A stretch of DNA of 64,000 bases from Brachybacterium equifaecis (GCF_023509525.1 NZ_JAKNCJ010000003.1:1-64000); one strand, 5' to 3'. Shown: positions 32,751 through 42,028, numbered from the stretch's first letter. Made by a program: numbers and translations. Notes: generated from the letters alone by a model not told the origin.

Positions 32751-34256
32751 TCACGGCTCAAGAGCATGCGATGGATCGCCATTCATGCGGGCAGTGGTAT
32801 CGAACGCGGCCAGTTCGGCGGGGTGGAGTTGGTGCTGGACGACGAAGCTGCGGTCCTTGATGCGCCAGAGCCCTTGCCCGGTGCCCAGTCCCGGCAGGAG
32901 ACGTTGCTCGGTGCCGGTGAGCCCGAGCGCGGTGGCGGTGGGGCCGAGCTGGTCGGTCTCTTGCCGGTAGACGATCCGGGTCTCCGCGTTCGCCAGCAGC
33001 GAGTTCGCCAGAGCACGGTTCGCTGAGCCGAGGTCACCGACGTTCTCCAGGTCGGTGAGCTTGTGGAACACGAGCAGGTTCGCCAGGCCGTAGTGGCGGG
33101 CGAGCCGCCAGTGCGCGTCCATCCGGCGCAGCAGCGCCGGATGCGACATCAGCCGCCACGCCTCGTCGTAGATGACCCAGCGTCGGCCGCCGTTCGGATC
33201 GAGGAGGGCGGCTTCCATCCACGCCGACGAGCACGTCATCAGCACCGAGATCAAGGTGGAGTTCTCGGTGACGCGGGACAGGTCCAGGCTGACCATCGGC
33301 AGCGTCGGGTCGAACCTCACCGTCGACGGGCCGTCGAACAGCCCGGCCAGGTCACCAGCGACGAGCCGCCGCAGCGCGTGCCCGACTTGACGGCCATCCT
33401 CAGCAAGTCGGCCGTCTGGATCGTCGGCCGGGTCTGGGCGCAGCAGCCGGTCGACCACCATCGGCAGAATCGGCACCTCGGTGTCGCGCACCGCGCCGGC
33501 CAGGGCGGTATCGATCGCGGTGTGTTCCAACGGCGCGAGCGGTCGAGCAAGGACGGTCTCGGTGAGCGCGCCCAGTAGGTCCCGGCGCCGCGCAGCCAGC
33601 GTGGTCGCCCACTCCCGGTCCGAGAGGCCACCGGGACGGTAGCCCTCATCGAGCGGGTTGAGCCTGTTGCCCATCCCGTGCCCGAGGATGATCGCCTTCC
33701 CTCCGACCGCTTCGGCGACACCGGTGTGCTCGCCTTTGGGGTCGCCGGGAACGTAGACGCGGTAGCCGAACGGCAGGCTGCGCGTGTAGAGGCTCTTGGC
33801 GAGCGAGGACTTCCCGGAGCCGACGATCCCGGCCAGGATCAGGTTCGGGGCGGTGATAATGCCCCGCCGGTACAGCACCCACGGGTCGTAGACGAACGAC
33901 GACCCGGAGTAGAGATCCTGCCCGATGAACATCCCCTGCGGCCCGAGACCAGCTTCGGCCAAGAACGGGTAGTGGCCGGCGAAGACGGCGCTGGTGTCCT
34001 GATGCCGAGGCAGCCGGAACCTCCCCGGAGTACGGAGCGCGGCTGGCCCTGGCTCGCCGGCCGAGGACAGGTAGACCGTGGCTCGCCGTTCGGCACGCTC
34101 AGCCTCCAGCTTCGCGCGGGCCGTGGCCTTCTCCGCCTGCCGCTGCTCGGCGACGAGCCGGGCGGCTGCTTGTCGCCGCTGCTTTCGCAGCCGCCGTCGT
34201 TCGGAGGCCGGTGCGACGAGGACGGCGGTGTGCAGCTTCTCGTCCCGGCTCACCAC
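32751..34256 (-). CDS. VirB4-like conjugation ATPase
   Basis: The GTG start at 34256 gives 501 residues. An Arg/Ala-rich N-terminal helix (about 15-60) precedes the motor domain with Walker A GIVGSGKSSLAKS (about residue 145) and Walker B RWVIYDEAWRLM (about 370), the VirB4/TraC form. It lacks the usual N-terminal VirB4 domain of 300 or so residues. In this ICE class that part may be supplied by the SCO6880 protein encoded two genes upstream. It powers substrate transfer or assembly of the T4SS at the inner face of the membrane. Confidence 0.82.
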   Translation of the reverse strand: MVSRDEKLHTAVLVAPASERRRLRKQRRQAAARLVAEQRQAEKATARAKLEAERAERRATVYLSSAGEPGPAALRTPGRFRLPRHQDTSAVFAGHYPFLAEAGLGPQGMFIGQDLYSGSSFVYDPWVLYRRGIITAPNLILAGIVGSGKSSLAKSLYTRSLPFGYRVYVPGDPKGEHTGVAEAVGGKAIILGHGMGNRLNPLDEGYRPGGLSDREWATTLAARRRDLLGALTETVLARPLAPLEHTAIDTALAGAVRDTEVPILPMVVDRLLRPDPADDPDGRLAEDGRQVGHALRRLVAGDLAGLFDGPSTVRFDPTLPMVSLDLSRVTENSTLISVLMTCSSAWMEAALLDPNGGRRWVIYDEAWRLMSHPALLRRMDAHWRLARHYGLANLLVFHKLTDLENVGDLGSANRALANSLLANAETRIVYRQETDQLGPTATALGLTGTEQRLLPGLGTGQGLWRIKDRSFVVQHQLHPAELAAFDTTARMNGDPSHALEP

Positions 34257-35044
34257 GAGAGCCCCCGGGCCTGCTTGACGGCGGCGACGCCGGGATGCTC
34301 GAACCAGCTTCCGTCCCGGACTCCGCTGCGCCGTCTCGCCGTATCGCGCCCGGTCTCGCGGTCCGAGGGTGGGACGGGGGTGTCGTCGGGCGGGTCTGTC
34401 GCGTGGTCGGCGGGGATCAGGTGCCGCCGGTAGAGGGCAACGTGCCCGGCCTGCGGGTTGTAGGTCATCGCATAGTCGCCAGTCTCGGCCGGCCGATCCC
34501 CGGCACAGACAGGGCCGTGGTCGTGAACATCGCCGTTCTCCAAGGCGGCGTCGGTGGTCTCGTCGCCGTAGTCCCAGCCGGACAGATGCTCGATCCCCGC
34601 CTCGACGCCGTCACGGTCGATGAGGTCGAGAACCCGGTCGGCGTCCTCGCCTTGCAGGAACACGACCCCCACCCACTGTTCAACGAGTTGCGTCGGTGGG
34701 TTCCAGACGATCCGGCCGGAATGACTCATCGCGGCGTTGAGCCGGTCGTGGGCCCGGTCGATGAGCGTGCCGGCCCGGTGCAGCTCGTCGGCCGCCGACA
34801 CCGCCTCGACCGCACCGCCGGCCGGGTCGCGTGCTTCGTCGGCCAGCTGATGCTGCTGGTTCAGGTGGGCGGTGGCGAGCTGGTCCAGGACTTGCCGGAG
34901 CGAGCGCACCCCGCCCAGCAGGTCACCGATCACCGCGTACATGTCGGCCGGGTCGGCGAAGCTGCGGGTGGCGTGCGCGAGCCCGCGCAACGCTTCGGAC
35001 GCCTCGGCGGCGTCGCGGCCGGGATCGGCGAACGTGGGCATCAC
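34250..35044 (-). CDS. Conserved ICE protein of unknown function (possible fusion of small proteins)
   Basis: The 264-residue protein has three recognisable stretches: an all-helical N-terminus (ALRGLAHATRSFADPADMYA through LDQLATAHLNQQHQLADEA, about 15-70), a middle part with VEQWVGVVFLQGEDADRVLD, and a charged C-terminus ending WFEHPGVAAVKQARGLSW. I do not recognise a domain. The composition suggests separate small ICE genes joined in frame. Its stop overlaps the VirB4 start by 7 bases. It may start at either of two adjacent ATGs (35044 or 35041). Confidence 0.6.
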   Translation of the reverse strand: MMPTFADPGRDAAEASEALRGLAHATRSFADPADMYAVIGDLLGGVRSLRQVLDQLATAHLNQQHQLADEARDPAGGAVEAVSAADELHRAGTLIDRAHDRLNAAMSHSGRIVWNPPTQLVEQWVGVVFLQGEDADRVLDLIDRDGVEAGIEHLSGWDYGDETTDAALENGDVHDHGPVCAGDRPAETGDYAMTYNPQAGHVALYRRHLIPADHATDPPDDTPVPPSDRETGRDTARRRSGVRDGSWFEHPGVAAVKQARGLSW

Positions 35045-35092
35045 TGGCCTCCATCTGTGCAGGGTCTCGACGCCTGCCAGGTAGGCCAGCGG

Positions 35093-36562
35093 TCACACGA
35101 TCCGGCACAGCGGGAGCGCCGCCGCGGTGAAGGCTGCGGCTTGCTGGCCGACGAGCCGGCGGGTCTCGCAGGAGGCTTGGATCGCGGACTGCTCGATCGC
35201 GGCGATCGCGGCTTCCAGGTCGTCGAGGGTGGGTGCCGTGATGCTGATGAGGCCGGAGACGCGGAGCACGCCGTGTCCGGCGGTGAGGTCGGCTTCCTGT
35301 TGGAGCACGTCGTGGTACTCGGCGGTCTGGGCGGCGTCCTCGATCTGTCCCATCCGTGCCCGCTGGGCCGCATCGGAGAGGTGTTCGACCTTCTTCTTGC
35401 GGATGTCGCGGGCGGCCTGATCCGAACGCATCGGCGTGTAGAGCAGCGAGACCGAGCGTTGGATGCCGGTGGACAGCAGCACAGGGGCGAGGAAGCCCGG
35501 GTAGACCATGCTCCGGGGCCATTCGGCGACCCAGAGGACGGTGTGCCAGGCCGAGTCGGTGCGCAGGCTGCCCCAGGTCTCGGTGACCGCGACCGGGCCG
35601 GCGGTGGCGAGGTCTTGCCCGAGCTTCCCGTGCCGTTCCAGTGCGGCGGCGACGGCCGGGTCGTAGGCCGAGCGCAGGATCACCGCGACCTGGCCGGGGC
35701 CGAGCCACCCGACCGGGGTCAGGTCCGCCGACCGCAGCGCGGCGGTTAGGGTCGCCATCTCTTGGCGCAGGACCGCGGCGGCGCCCCGGATGCCGCCGCC
35801 GGCGGTCCTGATCTGCCGGGCCGCGGTCTTCATGTCCAGGGAGAGGCTGATCGTGGTGGCGTGCCGTTCCCCGGCGGGACCGGCCCGTTCGATCAGCTCG
35901 GCGTAGGTGGTCGCGGCCCAGGAGTCGTCGGCGGTGCCGTGCTCGGCCCACCATTCGGCCAGTCCGGTCCCGGAGTCCGGCAGCGTCCGCTCCAGGACCT
36001 GCAGGGTCGCGATCCGCCCGGACCGGCAGATCGTGGCGAGCACCCGTCCCCAGGAGGTGACCCGGCGTTCCTGCTCGCCGGGGTCGAGCAGCACGAACGC
36101 GGGATGGGTGACTTCGCAGACCACGGTGAGGGTGGACTGGCGGGGGTCGTGGATCATGCAGGCCCCGGTCTCGGGGTCCAGATGCTCGCGCAGCCGGGCC
36201 ATGTCGCCGGGCAGGGCGAGGTTCCCGGCCGGGCGCGGGGTGACGATCCGCCGCCGGTACAGCAGTTGCCCGCCGGTGGAGCGCCACAGCCACCAGCAGG
36301 CGACGGGGAGCCATTCGACCATCGGCCGCCCGGCGACGGGCACCCAGGTCAGCACCGCGGCGAGCACCCAGATCGGGGCGGTGTAGGCCAGCAGCATCCC
36401 GGCCCCGCCGTAGAACGCCGCCAGCACGCTCAGGCCGCCGATGCCGAGGGTGATGAGCTGTGAGATCGAGAGCCCCAGCAGCACACCCCGGCGCGTGAGG
36501 CGGGAGAACTTCACCGGCGTCAGCTCACTGCCCGGCGCTTTCTGATCTGTCGTGGCGGGCAT
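35093..36562 (-). CDS. SCO6880-family conjugation protein
   Basis: The 489-residue protein has two N-terminal membrane helices (about 27-75, with LGLSISQLITLGIGGLSVLA) and a large cytoplasmic part that starts with RPAGNLALPGDMARL and contains TISLSLDMKTAARQIRTAGG. This is the SCO6880 family of Streptomyces and other actinobacterial mobile elements. The layout resembles PrgI plus the N-terminal half of VirB4, so I infer that it scaffolds the motor ATPase at the membrane. It starts 6 bases after the TrbL-like gene. Confidence 0.82.
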   Translation of the reverse strand: MPATTDQKAPGSELTPVKFSRLTRRGVLLGLSISQLITLGIGGLSVLAAFYGGAGMLLAYTAPIWVLAAVLTWVPVAGRPMVEWLPVACWWLWRSTGGQLLYRRRIVTPRPAGNLALPGDMARLREHLDPETGACMIHDPRQSTLTVVCEVTHPAFVLLDPGEQERRVTSWGRVLATICRSGRIATLQVLERTLPDSGTGLAEWWAEHGTADDSWAATTYAELIERAGPAGERHATTISLSLDMKTAARQIRTAGGGIRGAAAVLRQEMATLTAALRSADLTPVGWLGPGQVAVILRSAYDPAVAAALERHGKLGQDLATAGPVAVTETWGSLRTDSAWHTVLWVAEWPRSMVYPGFLAPVLLSTGIQRSVSLLYTPMRSDQAARDIRKKKVEHLSDAAQRARMGQIEDAAQTAEYHDVLQQEADLTAGHGVLRVSGLISITAPTLDDLEAAIAAIEQSAIQASCETRRLVGQQAAAFTAAALPLCRIV

Positions 36563-36568
36563 GGCCGG

Positions 36569-37954
36569 TCACTCCTTTCCGGTTTGCGGCGGCGCTGGCT
36601 GGGACGGTGCCGGGGTGCGCGGCTGGGGTGCGGACGGCGGGGGCGGTGTCTTGGACGGCGCGGTCTGGCCGCTACCGGCTTGGCCTTCGGCGCCGCTGGC
36701 GGCGGTCTCGGCCTGTCCGGCGACTGCCTTGCCTGCCTTCGGGCCGGATTCGGCCGCGCCCTTGACGACCTGCGCTCCGACGACGACCGCCGCGGCCGGA
36801 CCCGCCGCCGCAGCACCGCCCCCCGCTCCTGCCGCCGCACCGGACCCTGCGCTGGTGCCGGCACCAGCGGTGCCAGCGCTGCCGGTGCCGCTGGCGGCGG
36901 CCGGTGCCGGGGTGCGCGGCGACGGGCTGCCGCCTGGTCCGCCGCCGGACACCTTTCCGCCTCCCGGGTCGCCGCCCTGGGGGTCATCGAGAACCTTCTT
37001 CGGCTCGCCGCCGCCGGGGGTCTTGGAGGGCAGCGGGAGGGGACGGTTGAGGGCGTTCTTGGCTTCCTGCTCGGTGCCCATCTGCTGGTAGAGGTCGAAG
37101 CCGATGAACGACACGAACCGGTAGGCCATGTACGGGGCGAAGGCCGCGATTCCCATCAGCACGATCCCGGTGATCGGCTCGGTGACCGCGGTGATGTCCG
37201 CCTCGATGGGGGTGGCGATCTGGGTGATCGCCAGCAGGAAGATCACCACGAGCACGAGCTTGGACACGATCAGAGCGATCACGAACGCGGCCCACTTGCC
37301 GATCCACCCCTTGGTGGCATCCCACGAGGCGCCGGCGAACGCGATCGGCGCGAGCACGACCCCGACCAGCAGCAGCGCCTTGCGGATCAGCAGCGAGAAC
37401 CAGACGATGAAGACCGCGGCGATCATCAGCCCGGCCAGGAAGATCGTGACGATCGCGCCGACACCGGGAGCGGCGATGTTGATGCCGGTCAGTCCGGCGG
37501 CGAGCAGGATGATCTTGTCGCCCATCGTCTCGGTGGTCTCCCCGGATGCCTGGATGATGCCGATGCAGAGCTGGTCCACGATCTCCAGCGCGAGCGCGGT
37601 CAGCGTGACCACGACGAACGCGCCGAGCACCGACTTCGCCGCTCCGAGCGCGGCACGAGACAGTGCGGTCGGGTCGCGCTTGATGAGCCCGGTGATGAGT
37701 TGCAGGCAGAAGAAGATCAGCACCAGGAACACGCCGATGCCGAAGATCAGGTTGTAGACGTTGGTGAACCCATCGGTTTGGACGTCGACCAGGGTGGTCG
37801 TGTCGAACACCGCCCACATCGCCTCGATCAGCCAGCCGGCCGCGCCGCCCATCGCCTGGGCGAGCCAGTCGAACGGGGCAGCCACGACCGTCGCGGCAGC
37901 TTCCCCGGCCACATCGCACACCGACGAGATGACCGGCACATCGCAGACACCCAT
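36569..37954 (-). CDS. TrbL/VirB6-like polytopic conjugation protein
   Basis: The 461-residue protein has about six to seven membrane helices in residues 20-290 and includes NLIFGIGVFLVLIFFCLQ and LRVALL-type segments. A C-terminal tail of 160 residues is almost entirely Ala/Gly/Pro/Ser. The core corresponds to TrbL/VirB6, the polytopic channel component of type IV secretion systems. The low-complexity tail is expected to be disordered, perhaps spanning the wall. It follows two small membrane-protein genes in the same operon. Confidence 0.78.
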   Translation of the reverse strand: MGVCDVPVISSVCDVAGEAAATVVAAPFDWLAQAMGGAAGWLIEAMWAVFDTTTLVDVQTDGFTNVYNLIFGIGVFLVLIFFCLQLITGLIKRDPTALSRAALGAAKSVLGAFVVVTLTALALEIVDQLCIGIIQASGETTETMGDKIILLAAGLTGINIAAPGVGAIVTIFLAGLMIAAVFIVWFSLLIRKALLLVGVVLAPIAFAGASWDATKGWIGKWAAFVIALIVSKLVLVVIFLLAITQIATPIEADITAVTEPITGIVLMGIAAFAPYMAYRFVSFIGFDLYQQMGTEQEAKNALNRPLPLPSKTPGGGEPKKVLDDPQGGDPGGGKVSGGGPGGSPSPRTPAPAAASGTGSAGTAGAGTSAGSGAAAGAGGGAAAAGPAAAVVVGAQVVKGAAESGPKAGKAVAGQAETAASGAEGQAGSGQTAPSKTPPPPSAPQPRTPAPSQPAPPQTGKE

Positions 37955-37984
37955 CGTGAATCTCCTGTCGTGTCGGGGCCGGCC

Positions 37985-38254
37985 TCAGACGGCCTGGCCG
38001 ACGTCCCAGAAGAAGTTGACGAGCGTCACTGCGGCGCCGCAGATCACCGCGGCGCCGCAGGAGATCAGCACGCCGAGCTTCCCTCGCCCGGACAGGTGCG
38101 GGTTGGAGCTGTTGGCGCCGTAGGCCCACACGATCGCGGACACGATCAGCGCCAGGACGGACAGGATGAGGCCGACCGTCATCACGGCGCCGACGATGGC
38201 GCGGAGCTGTTCGATGCCGGGCAGGCCGGAGCTGTTGGGGTCGATGTCGATCAC
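37985..38254 (-). CDS. Small membrane protein, DUF6112 type (first of two paralogues)
   Basis: The 89-residue protein has an N-terminal IDIDPNSSGLPGIEQLR, a long first helix (about 20-50), a basic loop (NPHLSGRGKLGV) and a second helix (about 60-80). It shares the layout GxPGIE/GIGDLE, WAYGA/WALGA, GRGKLGVL/SKGRVGVL and a WVN/LVNF end with the protein encoded next at 38345-38614. Size and two-helix topology are like VirB2/TrbC pilins, but no signal peptidase site is clear. A role in the channel is inferred from the neighbours. Confidence 0.72.
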   Translation of the reverse strand: MIDIDPNSSGLPGIEQLRAIVGAVMTVGLILSVLALIVSAIVWAYGANSSNPHLSGRGKLGVLISCGAAVICGAAVTLVNFFWDVGQAV

Positions 38255-38344
38255 GGCGGTTACTCCCTCGCTGAGCGGATGGCTGGTTCAGCGGCGAGGT
38301 GAGCCAGTTGCCCCCTGAGGGCCGCGTCTGCCTGCGCGCGGGGG

Positions 38345-38614
38345 TCAGAGCTGGCGGCCGAGGACGATCAGCCAGTTCACCCACGCCACCCCAGCACCGG
38401 CGAGCACGGCGGCACCGGCCCCGACGAGCACCCCGACCCGGCCCTTGGAGGCCAGCGAGTGGTTGCCGTGCGACGCGCCCAGCGCCCAGCAGATCGCCGA
38501 GACGACGATCATCAGCACCGCGACGACGAGCACGATCGTGAGCAGCGCACCGATCACCTGTTCCAGGTCACCGATCCCGGCCAGGCCGTCGAAGTCGGGG
38601 AACACGTCCATCAC
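38345..38614 (-). CDS. Small membrane protein, DUF6112 type (second paralogue)
   Basis: The 89-residue protein is similar in length and layout to the adjacent DUF6112 protein. It begins MDVFPDFDGLAGIGDLEQVI and has two helices separated by the basic loop SLASKGRVGVL. Its ATG overlaps the stop of the M23 gene. A tandem duplication with divergence suggests two related subunits of one multimer, for instance a hetero-oligomeric pilin-like ring. Confidence 0.72.
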   Translation of the reverse strand: MMDVFPDFDGLAGIGDLEQVIGALLTIVLVVAVLMIVVSAICWALGASHGNHSLASKGRVGVLVGAGAAVLAGAGVAWVNWLIVLGRQL

Positions 38615-40266
38615 GCACCGGCCTTGACGGTGACGTGGAGGTGGTCGAAGTGTCCGCCGGTCACGTCACCGGGGTCGTGGCTTCCGCCGCCGTCGTAGTC
38701 GCGCCAGCCTTCCCCATCGCGGGCGACCGACCAGATGCGGCCCTGCCAGATCAGGTACTCCACGCCCAGGGTCTCGGCGTGGTCTTTCATCCAGTTCGTC
38801 ACCCGCCATCCGTCCTCGAGTTGCGCGGGTGTGGGATAGGTCCCGATGCGGTTGCCGAAGGTGATGTCGCAGGCGCGTCCCAGCGGGTGCTCGGAGGTGG
38901 TGCCGGGCCGGGGCGAGTAGCAGGCCCAGCCGGTGTCGGGGAACCCTGCGCGGGCTTGGGCCACGAGGTGCGCCATCCGGGCGGTGATCTGCCCGTCGCT
39001 GGTGGGGTCGTCCACTAGCCGGTCGGGGTCGCCGTCGACCGGGGCGGGTTCGCCCGCGGTGCCGCCGGGGGTGTCGCAGCCGGCGGGGGTGCCGACGGCG
39101 GCTTCGGGCAGGTCGGCGGCGTTGTGCGCGTTGAGCCACGCGGCGGCGTCGACGGCCTCGCCGTGGGTGCCGCCGGGGCGGACCTCGAAGTGCAGATGCG
39201 GTCCGGTGGAGTTGCCGGAGCTGCCGACATCGCCGATGTGCTGCCCGGCGACCACCCGGTCACCGGCTGAGGCGTGGAGGCCGGATTCCCACATGTGGGC
39301 GTAGGCGGTCGCCACCGTCTGGCCGTCGATCTGATGCTCGATGACGATCAGCCCGCCGTAGCCGCCGGAGAACTCCGCGACGGTCACGGTGCCGTCCGCG
39401 GCGGCGAGGATCGGGGTGCCGTCGGGGGCGGCGAGGTCGGTGCCGGTGTGGAACGACGACTCTCCGGTGATCGGGTGGACTCGTGGCCCGAACTCGCTGG
39501 TGAGCACCCAGGTTCCCTCCGGCAGCGGGAACACCACCCGCGCGGACTGTGCCACCGGACCCGCCGCGACCGCGGACCTCGCCGGACCGGCCGAGCCGGA
39601 TGCGTCGGTTCCGTCGCTGGCGGCGCCGGTGAGGGCATCAAGGATCGCGTCGGCGACTGGCTGGTAGTTGCGGTAGCGGTCCGGGTAGGCGCTGACTTCG
39701 ACGGCTTGGGCGGCTTCGCCGGGGTCCATCTGCTGCCAGCCCGGGATGTCCAGCAGCCCCCGCGGGCTCGGGTAGTTCGGGCCGTCCGGTCCGCCGAAGA
39801 ACGCCCGCGCCTGGTAGTTCGGGTCCATCAGCTCCGCGACGGTGCCCCACCCGGATTGCGGTCGCATCTGGAACAGGCCGAGCGAGTCGTGATCCGAGCC
39901 GTTGCCGTCGTTGGGGTAGTTCCCGCTGTCGGGGTAGGCGCCGGTGTTCGCCAACTGCCGCAGCGTGCTCTCGGCCAGCGCGGCCATCAGCGCGATCGTG
40001 ATGCCGGGCCGGCCGACGCCCTCGATCCCGCCGCCGATCGTGATGATGGTGGCCGCGTGCGTGAGCTGCTGCCGGTTCAGGGTGAACGTCTCACCGTTCG
40101 CGGTCGTGACCGTCAGCGACTCCGGGACCGTCCCGACGGTCACCGATCCGCCGGGAGTCGCGCAGTTCGCGGCGGCGGGATTCATCAGCACGCCGATGCC
40201 GACCAGCCCCAGCATGGGGCCGAGCAGCAGCAGCGCGAGGATGGCGGCGGTGAGCTTCTTCAACAC
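38611..40266 (-). CDS. Conjugation-associated cell-wall hydrolase: transglycosylase-like + M23 + M15-like domains
   Basis: The 551-residue secreted or anchored protein begins with a hydrophobic signal (LTAAILALLLLGPMLGLVGI). A lysozyme-like region (about 80-200) includes ALAESTLRQLAN and SLGLFQMRPQSGWGT. A complete M23 peptidase core (about 255-380) has HTGTDLAAPDGTP, AYAHMWESG and the HLHFEVRPGG metal motif. The C-terminal 130 residues contain a Zn-peptidase-like ARB_07466/VanY-type domain with SEHPLGRACDITF and GGHFDHLHVTV. It should cut glycan and peptide bonds to let the T4SS through the thick wall, equivalent to VirB1/TcpG-type enzymes. Confidence 0.85.
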   Translation of the reverse strand: MLKKLTAAILALLLLGPMLGLVGIGVLMNPAAANCATPGGSVTVGTVPESLTVTTANGETFTLNRQQLTHAATIITIGGGIEGVGRPGITIALMAALAESTLRQLANTGAYPDSGNYPNDGNGSDHDSLGLFQMRPQSGWGTVAELMDPNYQARAFFGGPDGPNYPSPRGLLDIPGWQQMDPGEAAQAVEVSAYPDRYRNYQPVADAILDALTGAASDGTDASGSAGPARSAVAAGPVAQSARVVFPLPEGTWVLTSEFGPRVHPITGESSFHTGTDLAAPDGTPILAAADGTVTVAEFSGGYGGLIVIEHQIDGQTVATAYAHMWESGLHASAGDRVVAGQHIGDVGSSGNSTGPHLHFEVRPGGTHGEAVDAAAWLNAHNAADLPEAAVGTPAGCDTPGGTAGEPAPVDGDPDRLVDDPTSDGQITARMAHLVAQARAGFPDTGWACYSPRPGTTSEHPLGRACDITFGNRIGTYPTPAQLEDGWRVTNWMKDHAETLGVEYLIWQGRIWSVARDGEGWRDYDGGGSHDPGDVTGGHFDHLHVTVKAGA

Positions 40267-40281
40267 GGCAGGACCCGGTGG

Positions 40282-40971
40282 CTATCGGAGCGGGTTGTCG
40301 AGCTGGGACAGGCGCAGCAGATGACACAGGCCGGTGCGGAACTGCGGCGCCGGCGGCGGGCAGGCCAGGAACACCGTGAACGACACCGACTGCTCAGCCG
40401 TGACCGGTTCGCCGTTCCAGACGCCCGCGCGGTGGCGGGTGCCCTCGATCGTGACCGCGGTGGCACCAGGCGCGAGCTGGCCGGGCTGGGCTTGCTCGAC
40501 CGCCTGATCCCATGCCTCCGGTACGAACGAGCGGTCGATGACCAGGCGCTGGGTGGTGGCGTACTGGCGCAGCTCGATCCACGTCTCACGGGAGGGCAGG
40601 TAGGCGGCGATGTCCGAGCCGAGTCCGGCCTGCTCGGTGCCGGAGGGGTCGCCGACCTCCAAGATTCCGGCGGAGTAGTCCAGCGGCATCAGCCCGGAGC
40701 CGGTGTCCCACCCGAACAGCGCTTCCGCGACGTTGCGGGCGAACTGATCCGGGTCGTGCGAGGGCAACACTCGCGGTGGCCCCGGCGCCGCCGGGCCGGT
40801 CTCGTCGAGCGCGGTGACGGTCGGCGCCGGTGCGGGTGCGCCGTCACGGGGTGGTCGTGGGCCGGTGAGGAGCCCGTAGACGCCGACACCGACGAGGAGC
40901 AGCAGGGCGAGCCCGGCGGCGATCACGGCGATCAGCCGGCCACGGGACCAGGATGCGAGATTCGTCTTCAT
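40282..40971 (-). CDS. Single-pass conjugation protein, candidate VirB8/TcpC-like
   Basis: From the ATG at 40971 the 229-residue protein has one N-terminal helix (RLIAVIAAGLALLLLVGVGV) and a linker rich in Pro/Ala. The extracytoplasmic domain has no recognised motif; DPDQFARNVAEALFGWDTGS and SFTVFLACPPPAPQ are visible. One helix followed by a 160-residue outer domain, located between parB and the M23 gene of a T4SS operon, fits VirB8/TcpC, which is an inference from topology and place. Confidence 0.6.
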   Translation of the reverse strand: MKTNLASWSRGRLIAVIAAGLALLLLVGVGVYGLLTGPRPPRDGAPAPAPTVTALDETGPAAPGPPRVLPSHDPDQFARNVAEALFGWDTGSGLMPLDYSAGILEVGDPSGTEQAGLGSDIAAYLPSRETWIELRQYATTQRLVIDRSFVPEAWDQAVEQAQPGQLAPGATAVTIEGTRHRAGVWNGEPVTAEQSVSFTVFLACPPPAPQFRTGLCHLLRLSQLDNPLR

Positions 40972-41017
40972 ACCCGCCAGGTGCGCCCGCCCGTGACACA
41001 CCGGGACCCGGAGTAGT

Positions 41018-42028
41018 TCAGAGTGCGCGTAGCAGCGGCTGGTCGGGCTGGGTCGTGGTGCGGGCGGTGCGGAGCCGGTCAGCGAAGGCCATCGTGCCTT
41101 CGACGGCGGCGAAGAACACCTCGATCTGCTCGTCGGTCAGGTCCGTCGCCAGTTCGTCCACGTCGTAGTGCGTCCACCACGCGTCCAGCCCGCCCCAGGT
41201 CAGCACGAACGCGCGCACCGAGAACCGTGCCGGACCCGCGTCCCCGTCAGCGGGTCGCGCCTCGGATACGGCCCGTTTCGGAGCCTTGCCGCGCCGGGTG
41301 GTATGGACGCGGGCGAGTGCTTCGTCGGCCAGCTCGTGCAGCCGCCGGTCCCGCTCAGCGCCGGTGTCGGAGTGTGCGTCCCGGAGACGCTGGAGGATCG
41401 GGTTGACCGGCGCGCCGGCCTCGATCCGCGCCAGCCCGTCGCGGGCCTGGCCGCGCAGCGCCTCAGAGACGGAAGGGTCGTCGGTCAGGCGTTGCAGGAA
41501 CCCGATCTGCTCCAGCCGCGTGTAGGACAACGAGCCGGTCACCATCCGCGCTGCTTGCGCGCGGGCATCGCCGAGCGGGCCGGGGGCTGGTGGTCCCGCC
41601 GAATCGGCGGGACCATGCTTCCCGGGCTCGTGGCCGTCCTGGAACTGGGTGGCCGCCTTCCTGCGGGCGGCGTCCTCGGCGATGAGTTCCTTGATCTCCC
41701 GGTACAGCCCGGCCGCCTCGATCGGGGTGAGGGACTTGTGGAGCTGGTTGTCGTCCTGTTCAGCGAGCAGATGACCGAGCCGGTCCGAGATGCCCGAGCG
41801 CACCCACACGCTGACGCGGCGGTGCCCGAGCTGCTTGATCGCCGCGAGCCGCCGCGCCCCGCACACCAGCGTCCCGTCCGGGGTGATCGTCGGCGGCTGC
41901 AACAGGCCCTCCCGCTCGATCGACGCCGCCAGAGCGTCGAGGTCGCCCAGGTCGGTGCGGTGCCGGCGACCGACGGTGATGGAGTCCACCGTCCGCTCCA
42001 GCTCGATCCGCCCGTCCGGGGTACTCAT
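41018..42028 (-). CDS. ParB/Spo0J-like nuclease-domain protein
   Basis: The 336-residue protein has a ParB N-terminal domain (about 8-110: DSITVGRRHRTDLGDLDALAAS and LLQPPTITPDGTLVCGARRL, the ParB GxRR motif) then a helical HTH region (LTPIEAAGLYREIKELI) and a variable C-terminus. No ParA is encoded in the ICE. A lone ParB-like protein here is typical of actinobacterial ICEs and may act in DNA binding or regulation rather than partitioning. It overlaps the upstream gene by 4 bases. Confidence 0.8.
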   Translation of the reverse strand: MSTPDGRIELERTVDSITVGRRHRTDLGDLDALAASIEREGLLQPPTITPDGTLVCGARRLAAIKQLGHRRVSVWVRSGISDRLGHLLAEQDDNQLHKSLTPIEAAGLYREIKELIAEDAARRKAATQFQDGHEPGKHGPADSAGPPAPGPLGDARAQAARMVTGSLSYTRLEQIGFLQRLTDDPSVSEALRGQARDGLARIEAGAPVNPILQRLRDAHSDTGAERDRRLHELADEALARVHTTRRGKAPKRAVSEARPADGDAGPARFSVRAFVLTWGGLDAWWTHYDVDELATDLTDEQIEVFFAAVEGTMAFADRLRTARTTTQPDQPLLRAL

